This document shows positions 6,747-15,573 of a stretch of 64,000 nt of DNA, in pieces. Position numbers and translations under genes: made by a program. The stretch's first letter is position 1; each line of letters opens with the position of its first letter. Source of the DNA: Pelagicoccus sp. SDUM812005 (lineage in GTDB: Bacteria; Verrucomicrobiota; Verrucomicrobiia; Opitutales; Opitutaceae); contig NZ_JARXIA010000012.1 in the NCBI RefSeq assembly GCF_031127875.1, positions 1 to 64,000 on the forward strand. Direction: 5' to 3'. Under the pieces are notes generated by a model. That model was not told where the DNA came from and ran no database searches. It saw only the letters and a program-made list of their open reading frames with translations.

Positions 6747-8222
6747 CTAAACTATCTCGGATACCCAAAACGGAAACGCAAACTGGTAGGAGCTTTCCCA
6801 ATCGTCTAGCCTACGCTGCACCGCGTATTTCAATTCAGGGAGCCTGCAAAAACCATTGCTGATTCCAGCAAGCGCCGAAAAATCCCACAAACTGGGACGC
6901 CCCCCCGCGGGCAGTTGCAATATTGCCCAATCGATCCTCCTAAAGATAAACTCTTCGTAAGTTTCTTCGGCTTCCTTAAAAGCCTTTTGAGTTAAAGGCT
7001 GCCGCCAACAGCGTATGGCCATTCTTCGCTCCTCTGCACTAAGCATCTTTAAAATTGCCGACCGGCTGATTCTCCTTGGGCGCCCAGCCAGGGATTTGAG
7101 TAGCGACTCTCCTTTACGTACGCAGCGAGCTGACAAGGGATCTTCGATGGCCAAACGGCCATCTCTTAGCCTCCTCCTCCTGGAGCGTAGGGACAAAGTT
7201 GAATTCAACCAATCGGGATCGTTCTCTACCAGCCATTGAAAAAGCAATGGATCCGCAGATTGTATCTGAGAAGTGTCAGCGTCTGGCATCGTTCGAAGAA
7301 TAGCTCGAAACTGCCCGCACTTTTCTCGGTTAACAACTCTCATCCCACGCCTCCTCGATTCTTTCCGAGAGATGGGATTAGCTTTTACCCTTTCTCCTAC
7401 CCCAAGCCCCAGCACCTCATAGACAAAAAGATTTCTATTCGGATTGGCCTCACGACCTCTGACAATTGAACTTACGACACTCTTGGCATAATCACCAGAG
7501 GGGATGAGAAAAAGCGACTCCAACAGATCACCAACAATAGACCGCCCATCTCTGAGAATTTTGTCCGATTCGATGTGAAGCCCGTTTATATACCCTTGTG
7601 ATTGGCACGCTCCAAAGACAGTTTGTACACGATCATTTCCTGAGAGCGATTGACCGTTCAAGATCTCTTGGACTCTAGCATGAAAACGAAGAAAAACCTC
7701 TACTCTGGAAGGATGGGGATGATCAATCCACTCGACTTCTTCTGGCATCAAAAAATGAACAACAAGGTTCCGACCAGTTTCCCGACTAGAGACGCAGGGT
7801 TGTATTGATGTTTGAAGCTGCAGAGCGTGCTTGTGGCAAAATTTGCCATACGGGACCTGATGAGAGCGATGCCAAAACGCACACCCGAAAGCTTTGATGT
7901 CTTCCTCCCGACAGGCCGGACACGAGCTTAAATGATGCGGTTCAGTCGGTGAAAACCGCTTCCCAAAACAAAATGATTCGAAAAGCGGCAATAGCGAATG
8001 CTTGCCATCAAAATCGATACCCCGCAGCGGATGACGGTCGGACATCCGATTGACTAAGGCATCAGTGTGCTTGGCGCACAAAATGCCTGGAAATCGACCA
8101 GCTCCCCCGAAAAGCATTTCGGCAAAAGCGCTTCTATTTGGTTTGCCCAGTCGATCGTGAGCCCGGCAAAGAACACTGTAGAAGAGCTCATCCGGGAATG
8201 GTATCGGGAAACACGATATCAT
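6747..8222 (-). CDS. tniQ: TniQ/TnsD-family target-selection protein, long form
   Basis: A 491-residue protein of the TniQ/TnsD family. The N-terminal block FPIPFPDELFYSVLCRAHD is diagnostic. It is followed by a zinc-binding region (CPACREEDIKAFGCAFWHRSHQVP, then CHKHALQLQ) with the HRxHQ motif. The C-terminal half adds about 180 residues absent from the neighbouring short TniQ, and probably reads DNA sequence as TnsD does at its attachment site. TnsD-type proteins bind the target and recruit the TnsC ATPase. The start ATG overlaps the stop of the upstream tniQ by four bases (ATGA). Which chromosomal site it recognises is unknown. Confidence 0.88.
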   Translation of the reverse strand: MISCFPIPFPDELFYSVLCRAHDRLGKPNRSAFAEMLFGGAGRFPGILCAKHTDALVNRMSDRHPLRGIDFDGKHSLLPLFESFCFGKRFSPTEPHHLSSCPACREEDIKAFGCAFWHRSHQVPYGKFCHKHALQLQTSIQPCVSSRETGRNLVVHFLMPEEVEWIDHPHPSRVEVFLRFHARVQEILNGQSLSGNDRVQTVFGACQSQGYINGLHIESDKILRDGRSIVGDLLESLFLIPSGDYAKSVVSSIVRGREANPNRNLFVYEVLGLGVGERVKANPISRKESRRRGMRVVNREKCGQFRAILRTMPDADTSQIQSADPLLFQWLVENDPDWLNSTLSLRSRRRRLRDGRLAIEDPLSARCVRKGESLLKSLAGRPRRISRSAILKMLSAEERRMAIRCWRQPLTQKAFKEAEETYEEFIFRRIDWAILQLPAGGRPSLWDFSALAGISNGFCRLPELKYAVQRRLDDWESSYQFAFPFWVSEIV

Positions 8223-9163
8223 TTCAACTCTGCCACATTCGTAGTTTTTCTTTCTATTGAATTCGCTCGAATCGGATCAATTGATAAAGATTCTAGCAAA
8301 AATATAAGGTGATAAAAATTCCTTATCGGTCCATACAAAGTTTCAAGGGCCGCTTTCGCGGCTCTACCTGGAGTCGAGGGAAGGCGATATAAATAGTGTA
8401 TTTCACGTCCTGACCGCCTAAAAAACGATTTAACATTCTTCTCGATCGTGTGTGCGTAGGGTTCGTCCGAATCCAAACCGGAGACTCGTTGCCAGACAAT
8501 ATCACAATAATCATCGATCGTGGATAACCCAGAAAGGATAGACTGCGAGAACTGATGAAAGCGAAACCAAGACTCTAGTTCACATTTATCGAATTTGGTG
8601 CCCGATGGAATGTGATAATCATCGCGGTAAGTAAGAAGACCAGGCGCTTCTGGGGGAGAATGCAGCCATTCGATCTCCTCAGGCATGAGCAAGAACCTTT
8701 GTCTTCCAGATTTTCTTGGATGCGGGCCTTGGTTCGAAAGTGACCATTGAAGGGGAGTGCGATGTCGGTAACACACCAAAGCACCCGGAATCTGGTGGGA
8801 ACGATGCCAATATGCTATTCCGTACTTCGACGCATCCGATTTTCTACAGGACTCGCAAGAGAAAAGATAACAACCCTTAGGTTTTCCGAGGTAACGAATC
8901 CCAGAAGGATCCTGATCAAAGAGCGGATGCAGAGTGTGATTAGAGACCAAATCAATTTTTCCGAGTGGGTGATTCTCTGGCAAGCTCCCAACAATGCGAT
9001 CAAAGTCGGACGGAAAAAATATAGTAGGTCGAAACACTTTGCTAGTACTAATTAAAAGCGTTGTCAGCGCGTTATGCGATGGATGAAGCAAACCATGTGA
9101 AAGCCTTGTCAATAGGCCAAAAAGCAGTTCATCCGGAAATGGAATGGGAAATGTCGGGAACAT
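8219..9163 (-). CDS. tniQ: TniQ-family target-selection protein, short form
   Basis: A 314-residue TniQ protein. It shows FPIPFPDELLFGLLTRLSHG at the N-terminus and the zinc region CESCRKSDASKYGIAYWHRSHQIPG...CYRHRTPLQ. It is about 177 residues shorter than the next tniQ and lacks the extra C-terminal half. The start codon overlaps the tnsC stop (TAATG). Short TniQ proteins in other Tn7-like elements link TnsC to a second targeting factor. Here no such factor is visible, so it may work with the long TniQ or recognise a different target. Confidence 0.88.
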   Translation of the reverse strand: MFPTFPIPFPDELLFGLLTRLSHGLLHPSHNALTTLLISTSKVFRPTIFFPSDFDRIVGSLPENHPLGKIDLVSNHTLHPLFDQDPSGIRYLGKPKGCYLFSCESCRKSDASKYGIAYWHRSHQIPGALVCYRHRTPLQWSLSNQGPHPRKSGRQRFLLMPEEIEWLHSPPEAPGLLTYRDDYHIPSGTKFDKCELESWFRFHQFSQSILSGLSTIDDYCDIVWQRVSGLDSDEPYAHTIEKNVKSFFRRSGREIHYLYRLPSTPGRAAKAALETLYGPIRNFYHLIFLLESLSIDPIRANSIERKTTNVAELK

Positions 9164-10584
9164 TAATCAAGTTCGTCTTTATCAGCAATGAGCCCTTTTT
9201 CTTCCAACTTCGAATAATTGCTATCTTTGTCTGACTCGGTGTGCACCGAAGCAATCCCTGTTGATTCCCGAGAAGATTGCTCACCCCTAGGACTCGCAGA
9301 TTTTTTTGACTTCCCATTCTGAACGGGCGACGCCTGATTACTTGCAGGCTTCTTCGATTTTGGCTTACCCGGGGTTCGTCTTTTTGCCTCCCGCGCGAAG
9401 TCTATCGGAACAATGACGTCTTCGTAATTGGCTAACGAGCTAAAGTCTCGAGTTCTCAATGAGTATAGGAATGGTTTTGCACTCTCCAGAGAATCTTTAG
9501 CAACGGACCGAATGAGAGCCGGCGTTATAATCTCGATCCCATGGGATATCGCTCGGACTTGCGAAAGCATGTATAGCTTAACAGCAAAATCCGTAATACC
9601 TTGGCTTTCGTCGTAAAGAACATCCGAGATTTCCGCGGTAAGCGGAGTTATATCCTTTGTATATTGATACTCCCAAAGACCGTTCAGTAGAATTTCCCAT
9701 TCTTCATTTTGGGGTACATTATACCAAATTGCCTCTCCCTGCCCACAAGCACGACGGGCACTGCGCAACTCCCTAGACATCAGAGAGATCGCCTTGGGGG
9801 TTCCCACAAGCATGACCGGCATGCTCATCCTATTCGTCAGTTCGACAAAAAAATTTAGCATTCTACTGGATCCACCACTTTTGGCAGTCGATAAGTGTTG
9901 TATCTCATCGATGACAAGAACACCCAACGTGTGGTTTCCGGCGGTTTGCGCAACTATGGGAATAAGTTCGTCTAACGTTGATCTTGATTTATACAATTTC
10001 CGATAGCTTGTCCCCAACGCCTCATCTACTTTCTCAAGAAAATGGTAGCAGATAGCCTTGATTGATCCATCATGCGGACACTCCAACTTCAGCCAAACCA
10101 GTTGCACGTGGTAAATATCCTGGTCCTCGTATCGAGTGTGCTCAATAACCTGCGGATATAGATCTAGAATGCGATTTATCGTAGTTGTCTTTCCAGTACC
10201 CGATGTCCCTACCAAATTAAACCCTAAAGCCGCAGAAGTCGACTTACTCTCTAGACTGACTTTTCGGGCATTCTGGGAAGCCGTAGCGAAATAACGCAGG
10301 TCCGTAGGGGTTCGACGTTCGTACCCAGCCCTAATCATTCTAGAAAATTTATCTTCTAAATCTAAATGTTGAGACAAAGGCTGAAATAAATGCAATATCG
10401 CATTTATCGCATGCTGCCTCAAATGGGCGGGCAAGCTCCGCACTCCGGGGTCATACATTGGCCTCCTCGAGAGTGCTAGAGCAGCATCCTCGTAGGTAAG
10501 AATAGGAGGCAGCGCGGATATCAGCGGGTTACAATCGAACTCGGGCAGTCCACACTTTTTGTAATCTGCAGATGTGTATGACAT
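9163..10584 (-). CDS. tnsC: TnsC/TniB-family AAA+ transposition regulator
   Basis: A 473-residue AAA+ ATPase. The Walker A motif is GTSGTGKT (126-133) and Walker B is LGVLVIDEIQHL (about 220-231). A sensor-like segment follows (MPVMLVGTPKAISLMSRELRSARR). The last 90 residues are lysine- and serine-rich and probably disordered. TnsC forms filaments on target DNA, receives the signal from TniQ/TnsD and activates the TnsA-TnsB transposase. The ATG overlaps the last base of the tnsB stop (TAATG), so translation is coupled to tnsB. Confidence 0.93.
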   Translation of the reverse strand: MSYTSADYKKCGLPEFDCNPLISALPPILTYEDAALALSRRPMYDPGVRSLPAHLRQHAINAILHLFQPLSQHLDLEDKFSRMIRAGYERRTPTDLRYFATASQNARKVSLESKSTSAALGFNLVGTSGTGKTTTINRILDLYPQVIEHTRYEDQDIYHVQLVWLKLECPHDGSIKAICYHFLEKVDEALGTSYRKLYKSRSTLDELIPIVAQTAGNHTLGVLVIDEIQHLSTAKSGGSSRMLNFFVELTNRMSMPVMLVGTPKAISLMSRELRSARRACGQGEAIWYNVPQNEEWEILLNGLWEYQYTKDITPLTAEISDVLYDESQGITDFAVKLYMLSQVRAISHGIEIITPALIRSVAKDSLESAKPFLYSLRTRDFSSLANYEDVIVPIDFAREAKRRTPGKPKSKKPASNQASPVQNGKSKKSASPRGEQSSRESTGIASVHTESDKDSNYSKLEEKGLIADKDELD

Positions 10585-12701
10585 TATTTCTCAGGATTCG
10601 ACTTTCTTCGCAATATGCTCGCGTGGGACTTTGGCGGTATATACTCTTCATCTGCACCGAGATGGGACTCACCAGCGGTGACGTTTGAGACATCGCCAGA
10701 ACCAGCCTGAAGTGCGATTTCATTTTTCCGATTGGACCTAATCCCTCTTGTTAGACTAGACTTAGGAACCTTTTGTTTAGGACACCTTTCCTTCGACTCC
10801 TTGACCGTAGACTCAACCAATGAACCAAAGGCTACATCGGTTTGTAATTCACGATGACGCTCGGACTCCAACTTTTCCTTTCGCATTTGGTCATAATCTT
10901 TACAATCTACTTTTGACGCACCGCTATAGTGCTCATCTGGCTTTGTAAGCACACACTCCTCTACGCCTCCTTCAACGCGAAGGTAGATGTGATCCACGCT
11001 TCTCGGATCGTATGATATTTTCACTTTCTCAGCGCCCCTTTCCCTTGCCCTTGCAAACCAATTCTCACGCACTGCACGCTCACAAGTGTAACGCAATCCC
11101 TTGTAGCGAATTCCACGTGAAGTTACACTCGCTTCATCACTTGGGAGCAATAAAACCTTGACCGCTTTTCGATCGATACTACGCAAAATGCCACCCCTAT
11201 TTTTGATCCCCCAACTCCAAATAGTCGTTGGCCTTGGTTCGACAGAATCTTGCATTTGAGCCAAATCTGGGGTATAGCTTTTCATTAATCGATTATTGTG
11301 CAATATTATATATTCAATAACGAGTTTCGAGAAGTCCCTAAGATTTAGTGTTGCCGACACACGTGGATCTGGTGCTCCCCTCGAACCTGAGTCCTTTTTG
11401 ACAGAACCCGGCAGGTAATGCGCTAACTCTTCATTCAAAGCCCTAAAGAAACGCTCAACAACCCCTTTCAAGTCAGCACGGTATGGCGGAGTATTATCGA
11501 GGCGAATATTAAGACCCTCCGAAATAGCGTCGGGCATTTCTCCAACAAGCTCCCCTCTGTCAGCAACCAACGACTCAGGAACTCCCTGACATGGCCATTC
11601 CCCAGGCTCGATATCGAAATTGTATTGTCCGCACACCTCTACTTTATCACTAATGGCGTTTTCGATCGCAATACACGCCTCTGAGTAACTGGGATTCTCG
11701 AGAGATATATGAAAACCCACTATACAACGCGAATACACATCAATTACGATATACAAAAAAGGTCTGCCGATCAGACGTTTCGGATCAAAATAACTTACTA
11801 AGTATACATCAAAAGGAGTAGAGTCAATTTGATAACACGAACCTGGCCCATAGGCCAAATCCATCGAATCCCCGAGAATCTCCCTGTGTTTTAAATAAAA
11901 GTTTCTTCCTTCGCGACTCTGCAGAACTTTCTTTATGTTTTTCTTTTTATTATAATAGTAGCGAAATTGATATATCTTTGGAATCTGATCGTCAGGGAAT
12001 ATTTTAGGCACATCATGGCCACGATATTTTGTTCTTCCCGAAGAGAAGTAGTGTTCAATCATTTTTTTGTACGCTGCGACAAATGTAATTCTATCGCCAT
12101 TCTCATAAAATTTTTTGATCGCCTTGTCGAAGAATAGCTTCATCCGATCAGTCACAACAACCCTGGGAGCCCTACCTACGCACTTACCCTTTCGCTTACC
12201 TCCTTGATCACCATCGCTCTCATCTTCGTCTTCACATAGGAGAAAATTGCGATAGTTCGGAAGCAAAGCATTCTTCGTTTGCCCCCCTCGCCAGTACTTC
12301 AGCAAATTGTCTCTTACAACTTTTTCCGCTTTCGCGTTCTTTTTTACACTTTCCAAAATTAGTTTTCGCCTCAATTTAGGGTCGAACAACATTTCTTTAC
12401 CTGAATCGACAATGCCTGCAATCAGCTCCCAACTTGCGTTCCTTCGCGCTATGTGCTTTTTCGGAATCTCGTCTTCGGGTAGTATTTTGCGAAGGTACGG
12501 GTCACTAAGAGCAACCTGAGCAAATCCGGTACTTAAAGCGTCTTCGATATCACACGTCTTCCTTATATTAGGGACTGTTGAACTTCCATCCATTTGCACG
12601 CAAGCAGCGTAACCTTCCAAAGAATACGCAAGGATACGCTCAGAGCTAATCTCTTCATCGTATAACCATTGGATGATCAGGTTGACGGCAGGTACTGGCA
12701 T
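10584..12701 (-). CDS. tnsB: TnsB-family DDE transposase
   Basis: A 705-residue transposase with an rve integrase core. The catalytic triad is visible: D293 in YQIDSTPFDVY, D381 in ESLVADRGE and E416 in KGVVERFFRALNEEL. The N-terminal 280 residues should bind the transposon ends. The C-terminal 150 residues are charged and probably contact TnsC. TnsB cuts and joins the 3' ends while TnsA cuts the 5' ends. It is well preserved and probably functional. The gap to tnsA upstream is filled by an IS21-like remnant. Confidence 0.93.
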   Translation of the reverse strand: MPVPAVNLIIQWLYDEEISSERILAYSLEGYAACVQMDGSSTVPNIRKTCDIEDALSTGFAQVALSDPYLRKILPEDEIPKKHIARRNASWELIAGIVDSGKEMLFDPKLRRKLILESVKKNAKAEKVVRDNLLKYWRGGQTKNALLPNYRNFLLCEDEDESDGDQGGKRKGKCVGRAPRVVVTDRMKLFFDKAIKKFYENGDRITFVAAYKKMIEHYFSSGRTKYRGHDVPKIFPDDQIPKIYQFRYYYNKKKNIKKVLQSREGRNFYLKHREILGDSMDLAYGPGSCYQIDSTPFDVYLVSYFDPKRLIGRPFLYIVIDVYSRCIVGFHISLENPSYSEACIAIENAISDKVEVCGQYNFDIEPGEWPCQGVPESLVADRGELVGEMPDAISEGLNIRLDNTPPYRADLKGVVERFFRALNEELAHYLPGSVKKDSGSRGAPDPRVSATLNLRDFSKLVIEYIILHNNRLMKSYTPDLAQMQDSVEPRPTTIWSWGIKNRGGILRSIDRKAVKVLLLPSDEASVTSRGIRYKGLRYTCERAVRENWFARARERGAEKVKISYDPRSVDHIYLRVEGGVEECVLTKPDEHYSGASKVDCKDYDQMRKEKLESERHRELQTDVAFGSLVESTVKESKERCPKQKVPKSSLTRGIRSNRKNEIALQAGSGDVSNVTAGESHLGADEEYIPPKSHASILRRKSNPEK

Positions 12702-12771
12702 TCCTAAATTTTAGAGTCGTAGAAGTTTTCGATCAGTATAAAATTTAGCTAGAGATCGGATCTCTCGGCCC

Positions 12772-13302
12772 CTAGTGATCGCTTTCGATCTCACTGTTGA
12801 ATTCCGAAGGCAATGGGATGAGATCCTCCTCCGCCAGGAGACCCACAGGACTACGCCCAGTAAGCGGATCAACACGTGAGTTTTTGCAATCTTTCCATTT
12901 TTCGCAAAAGCTTGAGAGCTCCTCAAAGCTAATGTAGCCTCCCAAATTCAGGATATCCTGCTTGAGGGCATGAATCATTTTCTCTACATAGCCCACGACG
13001 TGAAGTTCGGCTCTGTGCATCAAAGAAAATCCGTCGCGTCCCCCAAGGCTTTTGAGATAGCGTTTATCAATAGCGGTCGTAGAAGCCAAACAAATGTCTA
13101 AGTTCAAGAATCGAGGACAACCCCCAAACATCCCAAAGGCATTCTCCACAAAAGACAAAACGGTTCCACTATTTATATCAGATACAATAGAGATGTGGAT
13201 AAATCTTGAGTATGCTAGAACCGCAAAAAGACAAAATCGATGAGACTTCGGCACAGCCGGATGTTCATAAGATTCTAACTTAGCTAAATCAAACATCGCC
13301 AT
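12772..13302 (-). pseudogene. IS21 (IstA)-like DDE core, truncated
   Basis: A 176-residue frame that matches only the catalytic core and C-terminus of IstA-type transposases. Recognisable parts are FDLAKLE (position of the first Asp), FAVLAYSRFIHISIV, FVENAFGMFGGCPRFLNLDI (second Asp), GYVEKMIHALKQDIL (Glu) and a C-terminal GRSPVGLLAEEDLIPLP. The N-terminal DNA-binding part is missing. An upstream stretch in the same frame (EIGVRRP) fits IstA, but a stop lies before it. No IstB is present. Most likely it is a relic of an IS21-family insertion between tnsA and tnsB. All three acidic positions survive, so a captured function cannot be excluded. Confidence 0.65.
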
Positions 13303-13439
13303 TGGTCTTCGAACGCCTATTTCGTTTCAACAATAAATACCGACTTAGTATTCAATCCGAACCTTTTCCGATAAATACTCATAATGCTTCCATCGTTCAA
13401 TCCACTGGAGTAATTGTCGCAACTAAACCACCTCACAAC

Positions 13440-14243
13440 TCATGACACCTTCGCTACAAGCGGCACCGGCAATGTCGGATTTATCTTTTTCTCATGTATT
13501 TCGGCAGACCATTCCTTCAAGGCGAGCAGGTGCCTAGCTACAGCAAGTGCCGAACCTGGAGGATATCCACAATGTGAATCAGCATCAGAACACCACAAAG
13601 CGAGCGGTGTATTCGTCGTCTCGGCGATATTGGGCTGGAGCCTGCTACGAATCGCATCAATATCGGCATTACATAACGGCTCTAAACTTGATTTTGTTTT
13701 TTTGGCCAATATCCACTCAACATTACGAGCTAGTGTAGTATTAATTGTCCGTTCGGTTACTATTTTATAGTCAATCTTTCGATCTAACCAATAAAGACGC
13801 TCTAATTCGAGTTTTTCGAGTGAGCGACGTTTCTTAAGGTCGTTCGTATATTTGACGGTTCTCGCCTGCAAACTACCGTCAGATTTAGTTAGCAGAAAAT
13901 CCGTCGTCATCACGACGTCTCTGCCGCTTGCATTGTGATGCGGGTGCCGTATCCCAGCCAACTCGCTTAGCTCTAAGGTTTTTCGCAACGGCAGAAGAGG
14001 GTACTGCTCCCTTATATCGGACACAACCGGCGACCATTCGAGTATGTAAAAGTAGTACAGCTCCAGCCGAGAAAGTAAGACATGCTTTCTTCCTGTTTTC
14101 GTGCCGTAGGGGCGGGAGGACTTTCCACGAGACGGAACATCTCTAACTTCAAGCCAAGGCAGGTAGCTGGAGCCTTCGCCCCGACCTCGGCCACTGCTGA
14201 TCAACTTGCTGATCCTTTTTTCATCAGGAGGAGGCCTTCTCAT
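13440..14243 (-). CDS. tnsA: TnsA-family endonuclease
   Basis: A 267-residue restriction-like endonuclease that cuts the 5' ends of the transposon together with TnsB. The catalytic residues are visible and closely spaced as in Tn7 TnsA: E61 in LLSRLELYYFYILEW, D115 in VMTTDFLL and K131 in ARTVKYTNDL. A TnsA-type C-terminal helical domain follows (LEKLELERLYWLDRKIDYKIVTE). Having both TnsA and TnsB predicts cut-and-paste transposition. It is the gene nearest the presumed right end. It is separated from tnsB by about 740 bases containing the IS21-like remnant. Confidence 0.9.
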   Translation of the reverse strand: MRRPPPDEKRISKLISSGRGRGEGSSYLPWLEVRDVPSRGKSSRPYGTKTGRKHVLLSRLELYYFYILEWSPVVSDIREQYPLLPLRKTLELSELAGIRHPHHNASGRDVVMTTDFLLTKSDGSLQARTVKYTNDLKKRRSLEKLELERLYWLDRKIDYKIVTERTINTTLARNVEWILAKKTKSSLEPLCNADIDAIRSRLQPNIAETTNTPLALWCSDADSHCGYPPGSALAVARHLLALKEWSAEIHEKKINPTLPVPLVAKVS

Positions 14244-14431
14244 GTTTTATTGAAGAAAGAGGGAGAGGTTCGAGATTTTAGCGCCAAATACCCTTTGAGC
14301 AGGTCTGACATTCCGTTCAGGAACTTGCAGGAGGATATTTCAACTTGCCGAGCGGAGAAATCCACTATTCTATTGAAATTAGAGAAACTAAACATTGCCG
14401 CGTCAACTCCTTTCTATAGAATCTCTAGAAA
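14244..14431. other. Candidate right end of the Tn7-like element
   Basis: This non-coding 188-base stretch lies outside tnsA, where the right end with TnsB-binding repeats is expected. Three imperfect motifs occur near 14321-14400: AACTTGCAGGAG, AACTTGCCGAGC and AACATTGCCGCG. An inverted pair ATTTCAA/TTGAAAT is also present. The spacing would suit TnsB sites, but no copy of the motif was found at a left end, so this is only a candidate. Confidence 0.35.
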
Positions 14432-14854
14432 ATGGGAACTTTATCCGCACACCTACCCGACGACCTCGAAAAGCTAGCGAAGAAACGCGCAGCAGAGATT
14501 GCTCGAGGGAAAATGTCCGCCTACCTAGGTGACCTGATCCGCGCCGACCTGAAGGGAGGGCAGCCCGAATTGCCAAAAGCGCTCGATGCCAACTGCTTAG
14601 AGCGCCTGACAGCGATCTTCGCACCCGCCTGGCAGGCTGAGATGTCAGCCCGCTGCGAGAACATCGATCAAGCCAAGACCGTTGAGGCCTTCCTAAAGGA
14701 GTTCATTGCCAAGACAAACAACTTCGAGGGAATAACGATCTACCGCAAGGAGTTCACGGCTGGCAATCGCCGAGCTACACTTGAGATTATCGAACAGGAA
14801 ATCCCCGACAATTCAAACGATACGCGCGACCAAAACACAGCTGATCGCGAATAA
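14432..14854 (+). CDS. Ribbon-helix-helix-like DNA-binding protein
   Basis: A 140-residue protein. The first 42 residues (LSAHLPDDLEKLAKKRA...MSAYLGDLIRADLKGG) fit a ribbon-helix-helix domain of the CopG/Arc type: a short beta-strand, then two helices. The rest is helical and acidic with no recognisable domain. Such proteins are usually transcriptional repressors, antitoxins or plasmid-maintenance factors. It starts right at the presumed right end of the Tn7-like element, pointing away from tnsA. No toxin gene follows. Confidence 0.5.
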   Translation: MGTLSAHLPDDLEKLAKKRAAEIARGKMSAYLGDLIRADLKGGQPELPKALDANCLERLTAIFAPAWQAEMSARCENIDQAKTVEAFLKEFIAKTNNFEGITIYRKEFTAGNRRATLEIIEQEIPDNSNDTRDQNTADRE

Positions 14855-15573
14855 TCGAGGATATTGAGGACGCAGAGGAGGGGACTGGCAAAACCTTGCT
14901 AAAATTTAGACCACCCGAATTTAGTTAAAAACTGGCCATGGACAGCCAGACAGTCATCACTGCGACACTCAATTGTCGTTCGCAACGCGACCTACAGGCC
15001 AGCAAGTACACACCCGGCTCCCACACCAAGAACATCGCAGCGTACCATTCTAGCACACCTATTCGAAAAGCACCCTTCCGATGGCCGGGTACGAATCCGG
15101 GCGGTAGGGCCGAAACGAGCGGTTCACGGAGTTGATCGAGGCTTAACTCAGTCGGGTTTCAATGCCAACAACGTCCGGCATGGCGTAATTGGAGCACATA
15201 TTCTCAACGCAATTGAGCCTGTCTAGAAATCGGTCGGCACTGAACTTTTGCGAGAGAGATTATGACTGCGAATGAGTCCCTTCTTTCCGGCATCCACAGC
15301 CAACGGATACTCGAATCGACAAAAGCCGACAGAACCGGGAAGCAAGCAACGACATTACCTCAGCCTCGGACAACACCTGTCCCAGTCAGTCTGATACTCT
15401 CTATCTTCTCAAATCAAAGAAAACCGTCCTAAGTAAAAACCTTTAGCTCGCCAGCTCCCGCCTGAGCTCCCAATTTCTAAATCCGCTGCGTCCTCCTCTA
15501 AGCGATTGCTGCACAGAATATTCTACCACAATAGCAGGCTACCCTCTTTCCCGATAACGACCCTTTTCATTTC
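14855..15573. other. Long gene-free stretch before the restriction operon
   Basis: 719 bases with no supported gene. A 65-codon open stretch at 14938-15135 has no domain and an unlikely composition. AT-rich parts near 14900-14930 and 15410-15540 could hold a promoter for the hsd operon, but no confident -35/-10 pair was identified. It may be debris left by insertions between the transposon and the defence island. Confidence 0.4.

Larger units (their letters stand above)
6747..14431 (-). mobile_element. Tn7-like transposition module (tnsA, tnsB, tnsC, tniQ, tniQ)
   Basis: All genes run on the minus strand from tnsA (13440-14243) to the second tniQ (6747-8222). tnsB, tnsC and both tniQ genes overlap by 1 to 4 bases and are probably translated as one unit. 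In Tn7 relatives tnsA is nearest the right end, so that end should lie just beyond 14243. The left end and total length could not be set, because no matching terminal repeat was found by eye. There are no Cas genes or CRISPR repeats. Coordinates given are the module, not proven transposon ends. Confidence 0.8.

Noticed and set aside
6747-14243. CRISPR-associated transposon
   Set aside because: Two TniQ genes suggest it, but no Cas gene, CRISPR repeat or guide-like sequence was found between 1 and 26.9 kb.
15040-15125. tRNA-like T-loop near GGGTACGAATCC
   Set aside because: The flanking bases do not form a T stem and no acceptor or anticodon arm could be built.
14938-15135. Small gene of 65 codons
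   Set aside because: No domain, no ribosome site and a composition like random translation.
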